Source of the DNA: Albimonas sp051747505
Lineage (GTDB): Bacteria > Pseudomonadota > Alphaproteobacteria > Rhodobacterales > Rhodobacteraceae
NCBI GenBank assembly: GCA_051747505.1
Contig: JBNJGE010000009.1
Coordinates: forward strand, 1 to 35,643
Length of the DNA: 35,643 nucleotides
Direction: 5' to 3'
Position numbers and translations under genes: made by a program. Shown one piece after another: positions 7,401 to 15,878 of this stretch (its first letter is position 1; each line of letters opens with the position of its first letter). The notes below the pieces were generated by a model that saw nothing but the letters and a program-made list of their open reading frames with translations, was not told the origin of the DNA and did no database searches.

Positions 7401-9123
7401 TCAGCCGCCCGTCGCCTCGACATCCTCGAGGCAGCGGGCGCGCAAGGCGCGGCGGTCGATCTTGTCGGTGGCCCCGCGCGGCAATGGCTCGTCGAGGAAC
7501 CAGATGCGCTCGGGGATCTTGAAATGGGCGATGTGCTCTCGCAGGAACGCCTGCAGCTCCGCCGCGTCGGCCTGCGCGCCGGGGCGCAGGGTGACGCCCG
7601 CCCCCACCGTCTCGCCCAGACGGGGATGGGGAACGGGGAAGGCGCCGGCCTCTGCCACCGCCGGGTGGCGGTGCAGCGCGCCCTCCACATCCAGGCAGGC
7701 GATGTTCTCGCCCCCGCGGATGATGATGCTCCTGGCCCGGTCCACGATGGTGACCCAGCCCTCCGCATCGACGCGCGCGAGGTCTCCGGTGCGCAGCCAG
7801 CCGTCGCGCAGCACCTCCAGCGTTGCGTCGGGCTTGTTGAGGTAGCAGCGCATGTTGGCGGGGCTCTTGACCGTCAGCTCCCCGACCTCGCCGGTCGGGA
7901 CCTCGCGGCCCTGCCTGTCCAGGATCTTCATCTCCTGCAGCGGGGGCATCAGCCGCCCCGCCGCCTCGGGCCGCGCCAGGTAGTCGGGGCCGGCCAGCCC
8001 GATGCCGAGCCCGCTGGTCTCCGTCATCCCCCAGCCGGAGGCGACGGCGGCCTGCGGGAAGGCCTCGGCCAGCTCCTTGACCTGCGCCGCCGGCCGCTTC
8101 GCCCCGCCCGAGCCGACATAGTCCAGCGTTGGCAGGCTTTCGCCCAGACGCGCCGCCGCCTCGCGAAGATCGGCGGACTGGGTCGGCACGCCGAGCATCC
8201 GCGTCACCTCCTCGTCGCGGATCAGACGCACCGCCTCCTCGGCGTCCCATTTGCGCATCAGCACCAGCTTCGCGCCCAGCGGCAGGCTGAGCAGGAAGAC
8301 CGGATGCGTCGCCGTGACATGGAACAGCGGCGTGACGACCAGGATCGCCGGTCGCCGGGGCGCGGCGCCCTCGTCCGACAGCCCCATGGCCGGGGTCTCC
8401 ATGAAGGGGGCCATGACCCCCTGCATCACCCAGGTCCAGACGGCCGAGATCGCCGCACGATGGGTCATCACCACGCCCTTCGGCCGCCCCGTGGTGCCCG
8501 AGGAGTACATCACCGCGAAATCGGCGTCCGGGGCGATCGGAACCTCCGGCCAGCTCTCGTCGCGCGAGGTTGCCAGCAGCGCGTCGAAGCCCTCCGGCCC
8601 GCCATCATCCGCATCGCGCGTCCCGATCACCCGGATACCGCGGGTGCCGGCGAAGCTGCGGATGCGTTCCGCCCTCGGGGCGTCGGCGAAAACGATCGGC
8701 GCCTCGCTGTCGCCGAAGGCGTAGTCCAGCTCCTCGGCCGACCACCAGGCGTTGAGGAACACCACGACGCCGCCGATAGAGGCGACCGCCATCATCGCGG
8801 TCAGCAGCTCGGGATAGTTGCGCATTGCGATCGCGACGCGATCGCCGGGCCGGACGCCCAGCTCGTCCTGCAGCGCATGGGCCAGCCGGCTGATCCGCGC
8901 GCAGAAGGCGTCGTAGCTCAGCCGCTCGTTCTCATGGATCAGGTAGTCGCCGGCCCAATTTGCCTGGGCTTCACGGCTCCGCGACATCAGCTCGCGAAGA
9001 TTGGCCGGGGCGTTGGCGAAGACGCGAAGGCGCACGCCGCGGATGTCCTTCTCCTCGACGGCGAAGCGCGGATCGCGTCGCGGTCACGTGCTCCGCGGCC
9101 TCCTGCAGCGTCATGCCGCTCAT
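7401..9123 (-). CDS. AMP-forming acyl-CoA synthetase, N-terminus apparently frameshifted
   Basis: The body of the protein is an ANL-superfamily ligase that adenylates a carboxylic acid and transfers it to CoA. Motifs: P-loop-like MYSSGTTGRPKGVV, GWGMTETSG, the hinge region LRTGDLARVDAEGWVTIVDR, and C-terminal catalytic Lys in ATDKIDRR (20 residues from the end). The uninterrupted frame starts only at GTG 9035 (544 residues). Immediately upstream the same frame reads DPRFAVEEKDIRG, the usual family N-terminus, but hits a TGA. A second frame holds MSGMTLQEAAEHVTAT (ATG 9123), which completes the expected start. A one-base insertion (or two-base loss) near 9073-9085 explains this. A strong GGGAGGAG site sits before an ATG at 9167, in a third frame. 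First gene of the minus-strand catabolic run, 41 bases before the acyl-CoA dehydrogenase. Confidence 0.85.
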
Positions 9124-9167
9124 GCGCGCGTCCCGCGCAAGGCGGCGCAGCGCCGGCCCGTGGTCAT

Positions 9168-9556
9168 GATCGTCTCCTCCCTCGGGCCCCGCCGATCTGG
9201 CGCCGGCTCGCCCGTCCGCACCCCGTTCGGGGGCCTTACGATCCACGGTAGAAGGGGGCCTGCAAGGGGTCAAGCAGCGCTCCCCGCCTGCGGACGGCGT
9301 CGGCGGGCATGACGTCCCCCCGGCTCGCGCAGACCCTGTCGATGCTTTCGTGAACGTCGCCCGTCGCAGGGCTTCGACATGGCGCAAGGAATGACACGGG
9401 AGGGGCGTGACGCCCTTCCAGGGAAGCTCGGCGAAGCCCCGCCGCCTTCTCTCCGGTTTTCCGTTGCCGTCGCGATGACGGCGCGCAGACGGGCCAGCCA
9501 CGGCGCCGATGCCCGTCGGCAAAACCGTCGGCGACCCGATGATCGAGGGCGGCGGC
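9168..9556. other. Intergenic region, no gene seen
   Basis: This 389-bp stretch lies between the YaiI-family gene (ending 9557) and the start region of the next ligase gene. The open frames crossing it show no recognisable protein and look like GC-driven artefacts. It should hold the promoter of the five-gene minus-strand run; the only clear signal is the GGGAGGAG ribosome site next to 9168. A weak GGGCG-TGA-CGCCC hairpin at 9403-9415 may end the YaiI transcript. Confidence 0.5.
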
Positions 9557-10018
9557 TCAGCCGGCCGCGGCCTTTCGTCTTGCCGCCTGCACCACCGTCT
9601 CCAGCGCGTTCAGGAAGGCCGAACGGTCGGCCTTCGAGAAGGGCCGCGGCCCGCCGGTCACGGTCCCGGCCTCGCGCAGCTCGCGCATCAGCTCCCGTTG
9701 GGCGAGCGCCATGCCGATCCCGCTTTCCGTGAACCGCTCCCCGTTGGGCTTGAGCGCCAGCGCCCCCCGCTCCAGGCAGCGCGCAGCCAGCGGAATGTCG
9801 TTCGTCACGCAGACATCCGCCGCGCCGATATTCTCGGCGATCCAGTCGTCGGCCGCGTCCGGTCCGCCGGAGACGAAGACCGTTTCCACCATCGGATTCT
9901 GCGAGGGCCGCACGCCCCCGTCGCTGACCAGCACCGTCCGCAGCCCGTGCCTCCGGGCGACGCGCAGCGTCTCCTCCTTCACGGGGCAGGCGTCGGCGTC
10001 CACGTAGATCTCCACCAT
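9557..10018 (-). CDS. YaiI/YqxD family protein (DUF188, PIN-like fold)
   Basis: 153 residues, matching the usual family length of about 150. Family signatures: the acidic N-terminal VDADACPVKEE (residues 5-15), the SDGGVRPSQNPMVETVFV block, GGPDAADDWIAENI, VTNDIPLAARCLERG and GPRPFSKADRSAFLNALE. The fold is related to PIN/NYN nucleases and carries conserved aspartates, but the biochemical role is not established. The ATG at 10018 lies 5 bases after the stop codon of the upstream CoA ligase, so the two are probably translationally coupled. The pairing with a ligase looks incidental rather than functional. Confidence 0.9.
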   Translation of the reverse strand: MVEIYVDADACPVKEETLRVARRHGLRTVLVSDGGVRPSQNPMVETVFVSGGPDAADDWIAENIGAADVCVTNDIPLAARCLERGALALKPNGERFTESGIGMALAQRELMRELREAGTVTGGPRPFSKADRSAFLNALETVVQAARRKAAAG

Positions 10019-10023
10019 GTCGC

Positions 10024-11556
10024 TCAGGCGTCCTCGCCCTCGGCCGCCAGCCGCGCGCGCAGTTCGGTCTTGAGGATCTTGCCATAGGCGTTCTTGGGAA
10101 GGTCCTCGACCACCCGCCAGATCTTCGGGCGCTTGAAGCGCGCGATGCTCTCCAGGCAGTGGCGGTCGAGCTCGGCCACATCGATCTCCGAGCCCTCGGC
10201 CGGGGTCACGAAGGCGACGATCTCCTCCCCCCAGTCCGGGTGCGGGCGGCCCACCACCGAGGCCTCGCGCACCGAGGGATGCTCCAGCAGCACCTCCTCC
10301 ACCTCGCGCGGATAGACGTTGGTGCCGCCGGTGATGATCATGTCCTTCGACCGGTCCGTCAGCGTCAGGAACCCGTCCGCGTCCAGCCGGCCCACATCGC
10401 CCGTGCGCAGCCAGCCGCCAGCGAGCGCCTTGGCGGTGGCCTCCGGGTTCTCCCAGTAGCCGGACATGGTCATGGGCCCGCGGCACATGATCTCGCCGGT
10501 CTCGCCGACGGGCAGCGGGGTCCCGTCCTCGTCCCCGATGCGCAGCTCAACGCAGCTCTGCGCCACGCCGACGGAGGCCAGCCGCTCCCGCCAGCGGGGG
10601 TGGCTGCGGTCCGCCACCCGTTCGCGCGAAAGCGCCGTGATGCACATCGGCGCCTCGCCCTGGCCGTAGATCTGCACAAAGCGCGGGCCGAGCAGGTCGA
10701 GCGCCCGCTCCATGTCGGCCACATACATCGGGCCCCCGCCATAGACGATGGTCTTGATCCCCTCGCCGCTCGCCCCCGCGGCCGCGGCGGCGTCGATCAG
10801 CCGGGTGACCATGGTCGGGGCGGCGAAGAAGGAGACGTTCCCCAGCCGCGGCGCCAGCTCCAGGATCTCGCCCGGGTCGAAGCCGCCGGAGGGCGGCACG
10901 CAGTGCCGGGCGCCCAGGCGCACATGGATGAAGTTGTAGAAGCCCGCGCCGTGGGACATCGGGGCGGCGTAGAGCTCGCAGTCCTCGGCGCGGACCTCGT
11001 CCACATCCGTCGGATAGCACAGCGAGGCGGCCATGATCGCCCCGTGGCTCAGCATGGTGCCCTTCGGCCGCCCCGTGGTGCCGGAGGTGTAGAACAGCCA
11101 GGCGAGGTCCGCATCCGCGCACGGCTCCGGCGTCTCCGGCCCCTCGCGCCCGCGCAGCTCGGCCCAGTGGGGCGAGTCGGCGCTGAGCTGCGGCAGATCA
11201 GGCGCGGCCTCCGCCAGACCGTCCCCCAGCGCCCGCGAGACCAGCGCCAGCTTCGCGCCCGCGTTGCCGCAGATCCAGGCGGCCTCCTTCGGGTGCAGCT
11301 TTGCGTTGACCGGCACCGCCGCCGCGCCCGCCCACAGCACGGCGTAGAGCGCCTCTAGGTATTCCGTGCGGTTGGCCATGAAGATCGCCACCCGGTCCCC
11401 GGTTCCGATCCCGAATTCCCCGCGCAGCGCCCCGGCCAGCCCCGCGGCCCGGCGCGCGAACTCCGCGTAGTCCGCCTCCACGCGCGCGCCCGTCAGCAGC
11501 GCGGGCGCCTCCGGGCGCAGCCGGCTGGCGGCGCGCAGCCATTCCGCGATATTTAT
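10024..11556 (-). CDS. AMP-forming acyl-CoA synthetase with a non-standard (ATA) apparent start
   Basis: ANL-family ligase, about 510 residues. Motifs: FYTSGTTGRPKGTML, YGQGEAPMCI, LRTGDVGRLDADGFLTLTDR and the catalytic Lys in NAYGKILK. The first codon with a good ribosome site and family-like N-terminus is ATA at 11556 (reading I/M-NIAEWLRAASRLRPEAPALL), five bases after GGAGGAG. No ATG, GTG or TTG precedes it in frame. The first standard start is GTG at 11481, which would cut the first 25 residues and has no visible ribosome site. An ATG-to-ATA change or a base error is likely. The gene is divergent from another CoA ligase (11768) and followed after 5 bases by the YaiI-family gene. The substrate is probably a medium or long-chain, or cyclic, acid. 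Confidence 0.85.
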   Translation of the reverse strand: MNIAEWLRAASRLRPEAPALLTGARVEADYAEFARRAAGLAGALRGEFGIGTGDRVAIFMANRTEYLEALYAVLWAGAAAVPVNAKLHPKEAAWICGNAGAKLALVSRALGDGLAEAAPDLPQLSADSPHWAELRGREGPETPEPCADADLAWLFYTSGTTGRPKGTMLSHGAIMAASLCYPTDVDEVRAEDCELYAAPMSHGAGFYNFIHVRLGARHCVPPSGGFDPGEILELAPRLGNVSFFAAPTMVTRLIDAAAAAGASGEGIKTIVYGGGPMYVADMERALDLLGPRFVQIYGQGEAPMCITALSRERVADRSHPRWRERLASVGVAQSCVELRIGDEDGTPLPVGETGEIMCRGPMTMSGYWENPEATAKALAGGWLRTGDVGRLDADGFLTLTDRSKDMIITGGTNVYPREVEEVLLEHPSVREASVVGRPHPDWGEEIVAFVTPAEGSEIDVAELDRHCLESIARFKRPKIWRVVEDLPKNAYGKILKTELRARLAAEGEDA

Positions 11557-11767
11557 TGCCGCTCCTCCCTCTCGACCGCACGGGGCGATCCAACACCGGC
11601 GGAGCGCGCAGGTCCAGCCCGCGCAGTGTCCGACAAACGGCTTGCGCCACGCGCGCCCCGCGCCCTAGCCTCGCCCCCGACCGCCGCCCGAAGCAGAGGC
11701 GGCGAAGGGAGGAGAGCCCGCAGATGACCCGCCCCGCCGGCCGCGCCCCGCGAAGGCGCTGAAGACC
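11557..11767. promoter_or_regulatory. Divergent intergenic region between two CoA ligase operons
   Basis: The 211 bp must hold promoters for both the minus-strand ligase/YaiI unit and the plus-strand ligase/thiolase/SDR unit. A GGAGGAG ribosome site for the minus-strand gene is visible at about 11562-11568. Several GC-rich inverted pairs are present, but no copy of the CCRAACGNNCGTTTGG operator found elsewhere in the window. The exact promoters cannot be assigned. Confidence 0.4.
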
Positions 11768-13345
11768 ATGCCCGAGACCCTCGCCGCCCTGGTGGACGAG
11801 GCCCCGGCCGACGCCCCCGCGCTGGTCTTCGCTGACGAATCCCTCAGCTTCGGCGACCTCGCCCGGCGCTCGGCCCGCCTCGCCCGTCTGCTGCGCCACG
11901 CGGGCGTCGGAAAGGGCGACCGCGTGGGCCTCTGGATGCCCAACCGCCCGGCCTGGATGGTCTGCGCGCTGGCCGCCTGGCGGCTCGGCGCCCTGCTCTT
12001 CCCGCTCAACCCGAGGCTTCGCGCCCGCGATCTCGGCGGCCTGCTCGCCCAGTCCCGCGTCTCGGCCCTGATGCTGGAGGGCGAGACGGGCGAGGACGAC
12101 TGGGGCGGCATCCTGCGCGAGGTTCCCGGGACCCAGCTCGCCGATCTGCGCCTGATCCTCACCGCCGACGCCGCCCCCGGCCTGCTGCCCGGCGCGACCC
12201 AGCACGCGTTGTCGGAGGCCGATCGCCTGCCCGACGACCCCTTCGACACGGCGGACCCCGACTCCGGCGCCGTTATCTTCGCCACCTCCGGGACCACGGG
12301 CGGACCGAAGCTGGTCCTGCACGGCCACGCCCGCCTGCGCCGGCAGCTCGGCTGGACGGCGCAGGGCGTGCTGGCGCCGGTCGAGGGCGCGCGCCCGCTG
12401 CTGACCCTGCCGCTCTCGGGCGCCTACGGCTTCTCCATCGTCATGACCGCCCTGCGCGCGCAGGCGCCCTGCTATGTCCAGCGCCGCTTCGACCCGGACG
12501 CCGCCGCCCGCGCCATCGACGCCGCGGAGATCACCCATCTCTTCGGCACCGACGACATGGCCGACAAGCTTCTGGAGGCCGCGCCCGAAGGGCCGGTCTT
12601 CCCCACCCTGCGCTTCATGGGCTGGGCGCGCTACACGCCCGCCCTGTCCGACCTGCCCGGGCGCGCCGCCGCCCGCGGCCTGCGCCTGCGCGGCATGTAC
12701 GGCATGTCCGAGGTGCTGGCCTTCTTCACGGTCCAGCCCGAGGACGCGCCGGCCGAGGATTTCATCGAGGGCGGCGGCCTGCCGACCAACCCCGCCTCGG
12801 AGATCCGCGTCTGCGACCCCGAGACCGGCGAGACGCTCCCCCCCGACACCCCGGGCGAGCTGGAGATCCGCTCCCCCGACGCCTTCATGGGCTATCTCGA
12901 CAACCCGCAGGCGAACGCCGCGGCGTTTCGCGAGGACGGCTGGTTCCGCACCGGCGACCTCGCCCTGAAGCGCGCGGACGGGCGCATGATCTTCCTCAAC
13001 CGCCTCAAGGACGTGATCCGCGTCGGGGGCTGGATGGTGGATCCGACCGAGATCGAGGCCGTCCTGCGCGAGCATCCGGGCGTCAACGCCGCCCAGGTCG
13101 TGGCCGTGCCGTATGACCGCTCCGTGCGCCCCGTCGCCTGCGTCATCCCGGCGGCCGAGGCGTCCGACGAGGCCGGGATCATCGCGCACTGCCGCGCCCG
13201 GCTCGCCATCCACAAATGCCCCGTCCGCGTGCTGACGGTGGAGGACTTCCCCATGACCGACGGCCCCAACGGCCGCAAGGTCCAGCGCAACGTCCTGCGC
13301 GAGCGGGTCGAGGCCCGCCTCGCCGCAGAAGGAGAGAGCCGATGA
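11768..13345 (+). CDS. AMP-forming acyl-CoA synthetase
   Basis: 525 residues, complete ANL-family ligase. Motifs: IFATSGTTGGPKLVL (adenylate-binding loop), GMYGMSEVLAF, FRTGDLALKRADGRMIFLNR (hinge) and a C-terminal catalytic Lys in GPNGRKVQRN (K504). The adenylation loop reads TSGTTGGPK rather than the usual TGxPKG, a modest departure. First gene of a three-gene plus-strand operon. Its stop overlaps the start of the thiolase gene (ATGA at 13342-13345), so translation is probably coupled. It activates a carboxylic acid to its CoA thioester for thiolytic breakdown; the natural substrate is unknown. Confidence 0.9.
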   Translation: MPETLAALVDEAPADAPALVFADESLSFGDLARRSARLARLLRHAGVGKGDRVGLWMPNRPAWMVCALAAWRLGALLFPLNPRLRARDLGGLLAQSRVSALMLEGETGEDDWGGILREVPGTQLADLRLILTADAAPGLLPGATQHALSEADRLPDDPFDTADPDSGAVIFATSGTTGGPKLVLHGHARLRRQLGWTAQGVLAPVEGARPLLTLPLSGAYGFSIVMTALRAQAPCYVQRRFDPDAAARAIDAAEITHLFGTDDMADKLLEAAPEGPVFPTLRFMGWARYTPALSDLPGRAAARGLRLRGMYGMSEVLAFFTVQPEDAPAEDFIEGGGLPTNPASEIRVCDPETGETLPPDTPGELEIRSPDAFMGYLDNPQANAAAFREDGWFRTGDLALKRADGRMIFLNRLKDVIRVGGWMVDPTEIEAVLREHPGVNAAQVVAVPYDRSVRPVACVIPAAEASDEAGIIAHCRARLAIHKCPVRVLTVEDFPMTDGPNGRKVQRNVLRERVEARLAAEGESR

Positions 13346-14526
13346 ATCACCCCGTGATCGTGGATTCCGTCCGCACCCCGATGGGCAAGGGCAAGCCCGG
13401 CGGAGGCCTGTCGGAGGTGCATCCGACCGACCTGCTCGCCCAGACCCTCGACGCGCTGGTCAAGCGCAACGACCTCGACCCCGGGACCGTGGACGACGTG
13501 ATCATCGGCTGCGTCTCCCAGGTCGGCGAGCAGTCCTACACGCCGGGCCGCATGGCCCTGCTGGCGGCGGGCTGGCCGGACCATGTTCCGTCCACCACCA
13601 TCGACCGCAAATGCGGCTCCTCCCAGCAGGCGGTGCATTTCGCCGCGCAGGGCATCGCGGCGGGCGCCTATGACATCGCCATCGCGGGCGGGGTGGAATC
13701 GATGTCTCGCGTCCGCATGGGCTCCGCCCGGCAAGGCGCCGATCCCTACGGCCCGGGGGTGGAGGCCCGCTACGCCCCCGGCCTCGTCGGCCAGGGGATC
13801 TCGGCCGAGCTGGTGGCCCGCAGGTGGCGCCTGACGCGCGAGGAGATGGACGCCTTCTCCGCCCGCTCCCACGCCCGGGCGGCGCGGGCGCGCGACTCCG
13901 GCTGGTTCGAGGACGAGATCATCACGGTGGAGACGCCCGCCGGCCTGATGTCGCGCGACGAATCCATCCGCGACGCCACCACGCCGGAGGGGCTGGCGGA
14001 GCTGAAGGTCTCCTTCCAGAGCCCGGAGATGGAGGCGCGCTTCCCCGACATCTCCTGGTCGATCACCGCCGGCAACTCCTCCCAGATCACCGACGGCGCC
14101 TCGGCCTTGCTGATCATGTCCGAGCGCATGGCCGAGAAGCTGGGCGTGACGCCACGCGCCCGCTTCGTCGCCTATGACGTGCGCGGGGACGACCCGCTGA
14201 TGATGCTCACGGCCCCCATGCCCTCCTCGCGCCGCGCGCTGGAGCGGGCCGGGCTCGGCCTCGACGAGATCGACCACATCGAGGTCAACGAGGCCTTCGC
14301 GCCCGTCCCCATGGCCTGGGCGAAGGAGCTGGGCGCGGACGCCGACGACGCGCGCCTCAACCCCTGCGGCGGCGCCATCGCGCTGGGCCACCCGCTCGGC
14401 GCCTCGGGGGCGCGCATCATGACCACCATGCTCAACCACATGGAGCGCACGGGCGCCCGGCGCGGGCTGCAGACCATGTGCGAGGCCGGGGGCATGGCCA
14501 ACACCACCATCATCGAACGGCTCTGA
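13342..14526 (+). CDS. Thiolase (acetyl-CoA acyltransferase)
   Basis: 394 residues, the standard length for a type II thiolase. The nucleophilic cysteine is C91 (TTIDRKCGSSQQA). The C-terminal catalytic residues are H350 (GGAIALGHPLGASG) and C380 (QTMCEAGGMANTT). It cleaves a 3-ketoacyl-CoA to acetyl-CoA (or propionyl-CoA) plus a shortened acyl-CoA. The start was chosen as the ATG at 13342, which overlaps the ligase stop and follows GGAGAGAG; it gives the canonical N-terminus (VIVDSVRTPMGKG). An SDR gene follows after 11 bases. The ligase-thiolase-SDR order suggests a short beta-oxidation-like module that lacks its own dehydrogenase and hydratase. Confidence 0.94.
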   Translation: MNHPVIVDSVRTPMGKGKPGGGLSEVHPTDLLAQTLDALVKRNDLDPGTVDDVIIGCVSQVGEQSYTPGRMALLAAGWPDHVPSTTIDRKCGSSQQAVHFAAQGIAAGAYDIAIAGGVESMSRVRMGSARQGADPYGPGVEARYAPGLVGQGISAELVARRWRLTREEMDAFSARSHARAARARDSGWFEDEIITVETPAGLMSRDESIRDATTPEGLAELKVSFQSPEMEARFPDISWSITAGNSSQITDGASALLIMSERMAEKLGVTPRARFVAYDVRGDDPLMMLTAPMPSSRRALERAGLGLDEIDHIEVNEAFAPVPMAWAKELGADADDARLNPCGGAIALGHPLGASGARIMTTMLNHMERTGARRGLQTMCEAGGMANTTIIERL

Positions 14527-14537
14527 GGGGGGCGCAT

Positions 14538-15272
14538 ATGGACAACCCGCTGGACTTCACCGGCAAGACCGTCCTCGTGGTCGGGGGCAGCTCGGGGATC
14601 GGCAACGGGATCGCGCAGGCGTTCCGCACGCAGGGGGCGGAGGTGCATGTCTGGGGCACCCGCCCTCAGGCCGAGGACTACGACCCCACCGAGGGCTCGG
14701 ACCTGACCGGCCTGCGCTACGCGCAGGTGGACGTCTCGCAGCCCGGCGCGGTCGAAGCCGCCCCGGCCCCGGAGAATCTGGACGTGCTGGTCCTCAGCCA
14801 GGGTACCGTGATCTACAAGCGCGGCGAGTTCGAGATGGACGGCTTCCGCAAGGTGATGGAGGTCAATCTCAACTCCCTGATGGCCTGCGCCATGAAGTTC
14901 CATGACGCGCTCGCGGCCTCGCAAGGGGCGCTGATCACGGTCAGCTCCGTCGCCGCCTTCCACGCCACCATGGGCAACCCGGCCTACAACGCCTCCAAGA
15001 CCGGCGCCTATGGGCTGACCCGGACCCTCGCGCAGGCCTGGGCGCCCGAGGGGATCCGCGTCAACGGCATCGCGCCGGGGCTGGTGGACACGAAGCTGAC
15101 CAAGGTCACGACGGAGAACGAGAAGCGCCGCCAGGGCGCGATCGCCCGCATCCCCGCCGGGCGGCTGGGCACGCCGCGGGACATGGCCGGGGCGGCGCTC
15201 TTCCTCGCCTCGCCCCTGGCCGGGTATGTCCATGGCGTCACCCTGCCCGTGGATGGCGGCATGATCCTCTGA
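14538..15272 (+). CDS. Short-chain dehydrogenase/reductase
   Basis: 244 residues. Nucleotide-binding GGSSGIG (16-22), catalytic Ser at 136/137 (TVSSVAA) and Y150/K154 (YNASK). The usual NNAG after beta-4 is replaced by LSQG (87-90), so it is a slightly divergent member. The C-terminus PVDGGMIL is typical of FabG-like enzymes. It oxidises a 3-hydroxyacyl-CoA or a similar alcohol, which would feed the thiolase encoded just upstream; this is an inference from the operon. The ATG at 14538 was chosen over upstream in-frame starts because it follows a G-rich ribosome site and gives the standard N-terminus (LDFTGKTVLVVG). Last gene of its operon. Confidence 0.92.
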   Translation: MDNPLDFTGKTVLVVGGSSGIGNGIAQAFRTQGAEVHVWGTRPQAEDYDPTEGSDLTGLRYAQVDVSQPGAVEAAPAPENLDVLVLSQGTVIYKRGEFEMDGFRKVMEVNLNSLMACAMKFHDALAASQGALITVSSVAAFHATMGNPAYNASKTGAYGLTRTLAQAWAPEGIRVNGIAPGLVDTKLTKVTTENEKRRQGAIARIPAGRLGTPRDMAGAALFLASPLAGYVHGVTLPVDGGMIL

Positions 15273-15420
15273 TTGCGGGGCGGGCGCGGCGTTTCGCGAC
15301 AGCCGGGCCTGCCCGCGAATTCCCCGGCGGCCCCGGGTTGAATGTCCCCGCCGCCTCTGTCAGCCTGAGTCTCACGGATGGATCCGAGAGACGGGCCGCG
15401 TGCTGCGCCGGCCCGAAGAT

Positions 15421-15436
15421 GAGTCCCGAGGGACTC
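15421..15436 (+). promoter_or_regulatory. Small hairpin in the leader of the 107-residue ORF
   Basis: GAGTCCCGAGGGACTC folds as a perfect 6-bp stem with a CGAG tetraloop about 28 bases before the ATG at 15464. It may affect translation or mRNA stability. A function is not established. Confidence 0.35.
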
Positions 15437-15463
15437 GAACGCCAATCCGGGAACTCCCCAGAC

Positions 15464-15787
15464 ATGAAGCTTTCCGACACCCAGATCGCGGCCGTGGCCG
15501 CGACCACCGGCGCCAACCCGATCCCCGAGGAGGATCCGGCGATGGGCCAGCTCAAGGAGGCCATCGGCGACCACACCTTCTACGTGGACCAGCACGGCCT
15601 GCTGGTGCTCGAGGACACCGAGGCCGCGCCGGGCGACAGCCAGCTCGAGATCGTTCGCGTCGGCCAGTGGGCGGACGAGCAGCGCTCGACCATGGGCGTC
15701 GTGCCGCCCCAGCCCACCGGCCAGGTGCTCGACCTCGACGGCCCGCCGCTGGCCGACGACGCCGAGGAGGTCGGCGAGGAGGAGTGA
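15464..15787 (+). CDS. Hypothetical acidic protein, 107 residues
   Basis: No known family is recognised. The protein starts MKLSDTQIAAVAATTGANPI and ends in a strongly acidic tail (DDAEEVGEEE). The middle (residues about 27-65: GQLKEAIGDHTFYVDQHGLL, then LEIVRVGQW) looks like a small beta-rich fold. There is no signal peptide, membrane segment or cysteine. Codon use matches the host genes. The frame is open further upstream (to 15338), but the ATG at 15464 gives the more protein-like N-terminus; the ribosome site is weak. It stands alone between an SDR and a convergent monooxygenase, preceded by a small hairpin and followed by a GC-rich one. Its strand, bias and flanking signals support a real gene of unknown function. 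Confidence 0.65.
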   Translation: MKLSDTQIAAVAATTGANPIPEEDPAMGQLKEAIGDHTFYVDQHGLLVLEDTEAAPGDSQLEIVRVGQWADEQRSTMGVVPPQPTGQVLDLDGPPLADDAEEVGEEE

Positions 15788-15790
15788 TCC

Positions 15791-15808
15791 CCGCCGCCCC
15801 CGCGGCGG
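15791..15808 (+). terminator. GC-rich hairpin after the 107-residue ORF
   Basis: CCGCCGC (15791-15797) pairs with GCGGCGG (15802-15808) across a four-C loop, three bases after the TGA. There is no T-tract, so it is at most a weak intrinsic terminator. Confidence 0.4.
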
Positions 15809-15858
15809 CCTGACCGCCGCGCGAAGACCTGCCGCGGCCCTCGCCGGCCGCGGACTCC

Positions 15859-15878
15859 CCTTCGGCTTCAGCCGAAGG
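15859..15878 (-). terminator. Hairpin spanning the stop codon of the Baeyer-Villiger-type monooxygenase gene
   Basis: CCTTCGGCT (15859-15867) pairs perfectly with AGCCGAAGG (15870-15878). The TGA stop of the monooxygenase occupies the loop and first stem base (15868-15870). It lies where two convergent transcripts meet and could act as a terminator or 3'-end stabiliser. No T-tract follows on the minus strand. Confidence 0.45.

Noticed and set aside
7360..8250. A long N-terminal extension of the acyl-CoA dehydrogenase frame
   Set aside because: The extension overlaps the CoA ligase gene in another frame and has a low-complexity Gly/Arg/Ala composition; the ATG at 7359 has a proper ribosome site.
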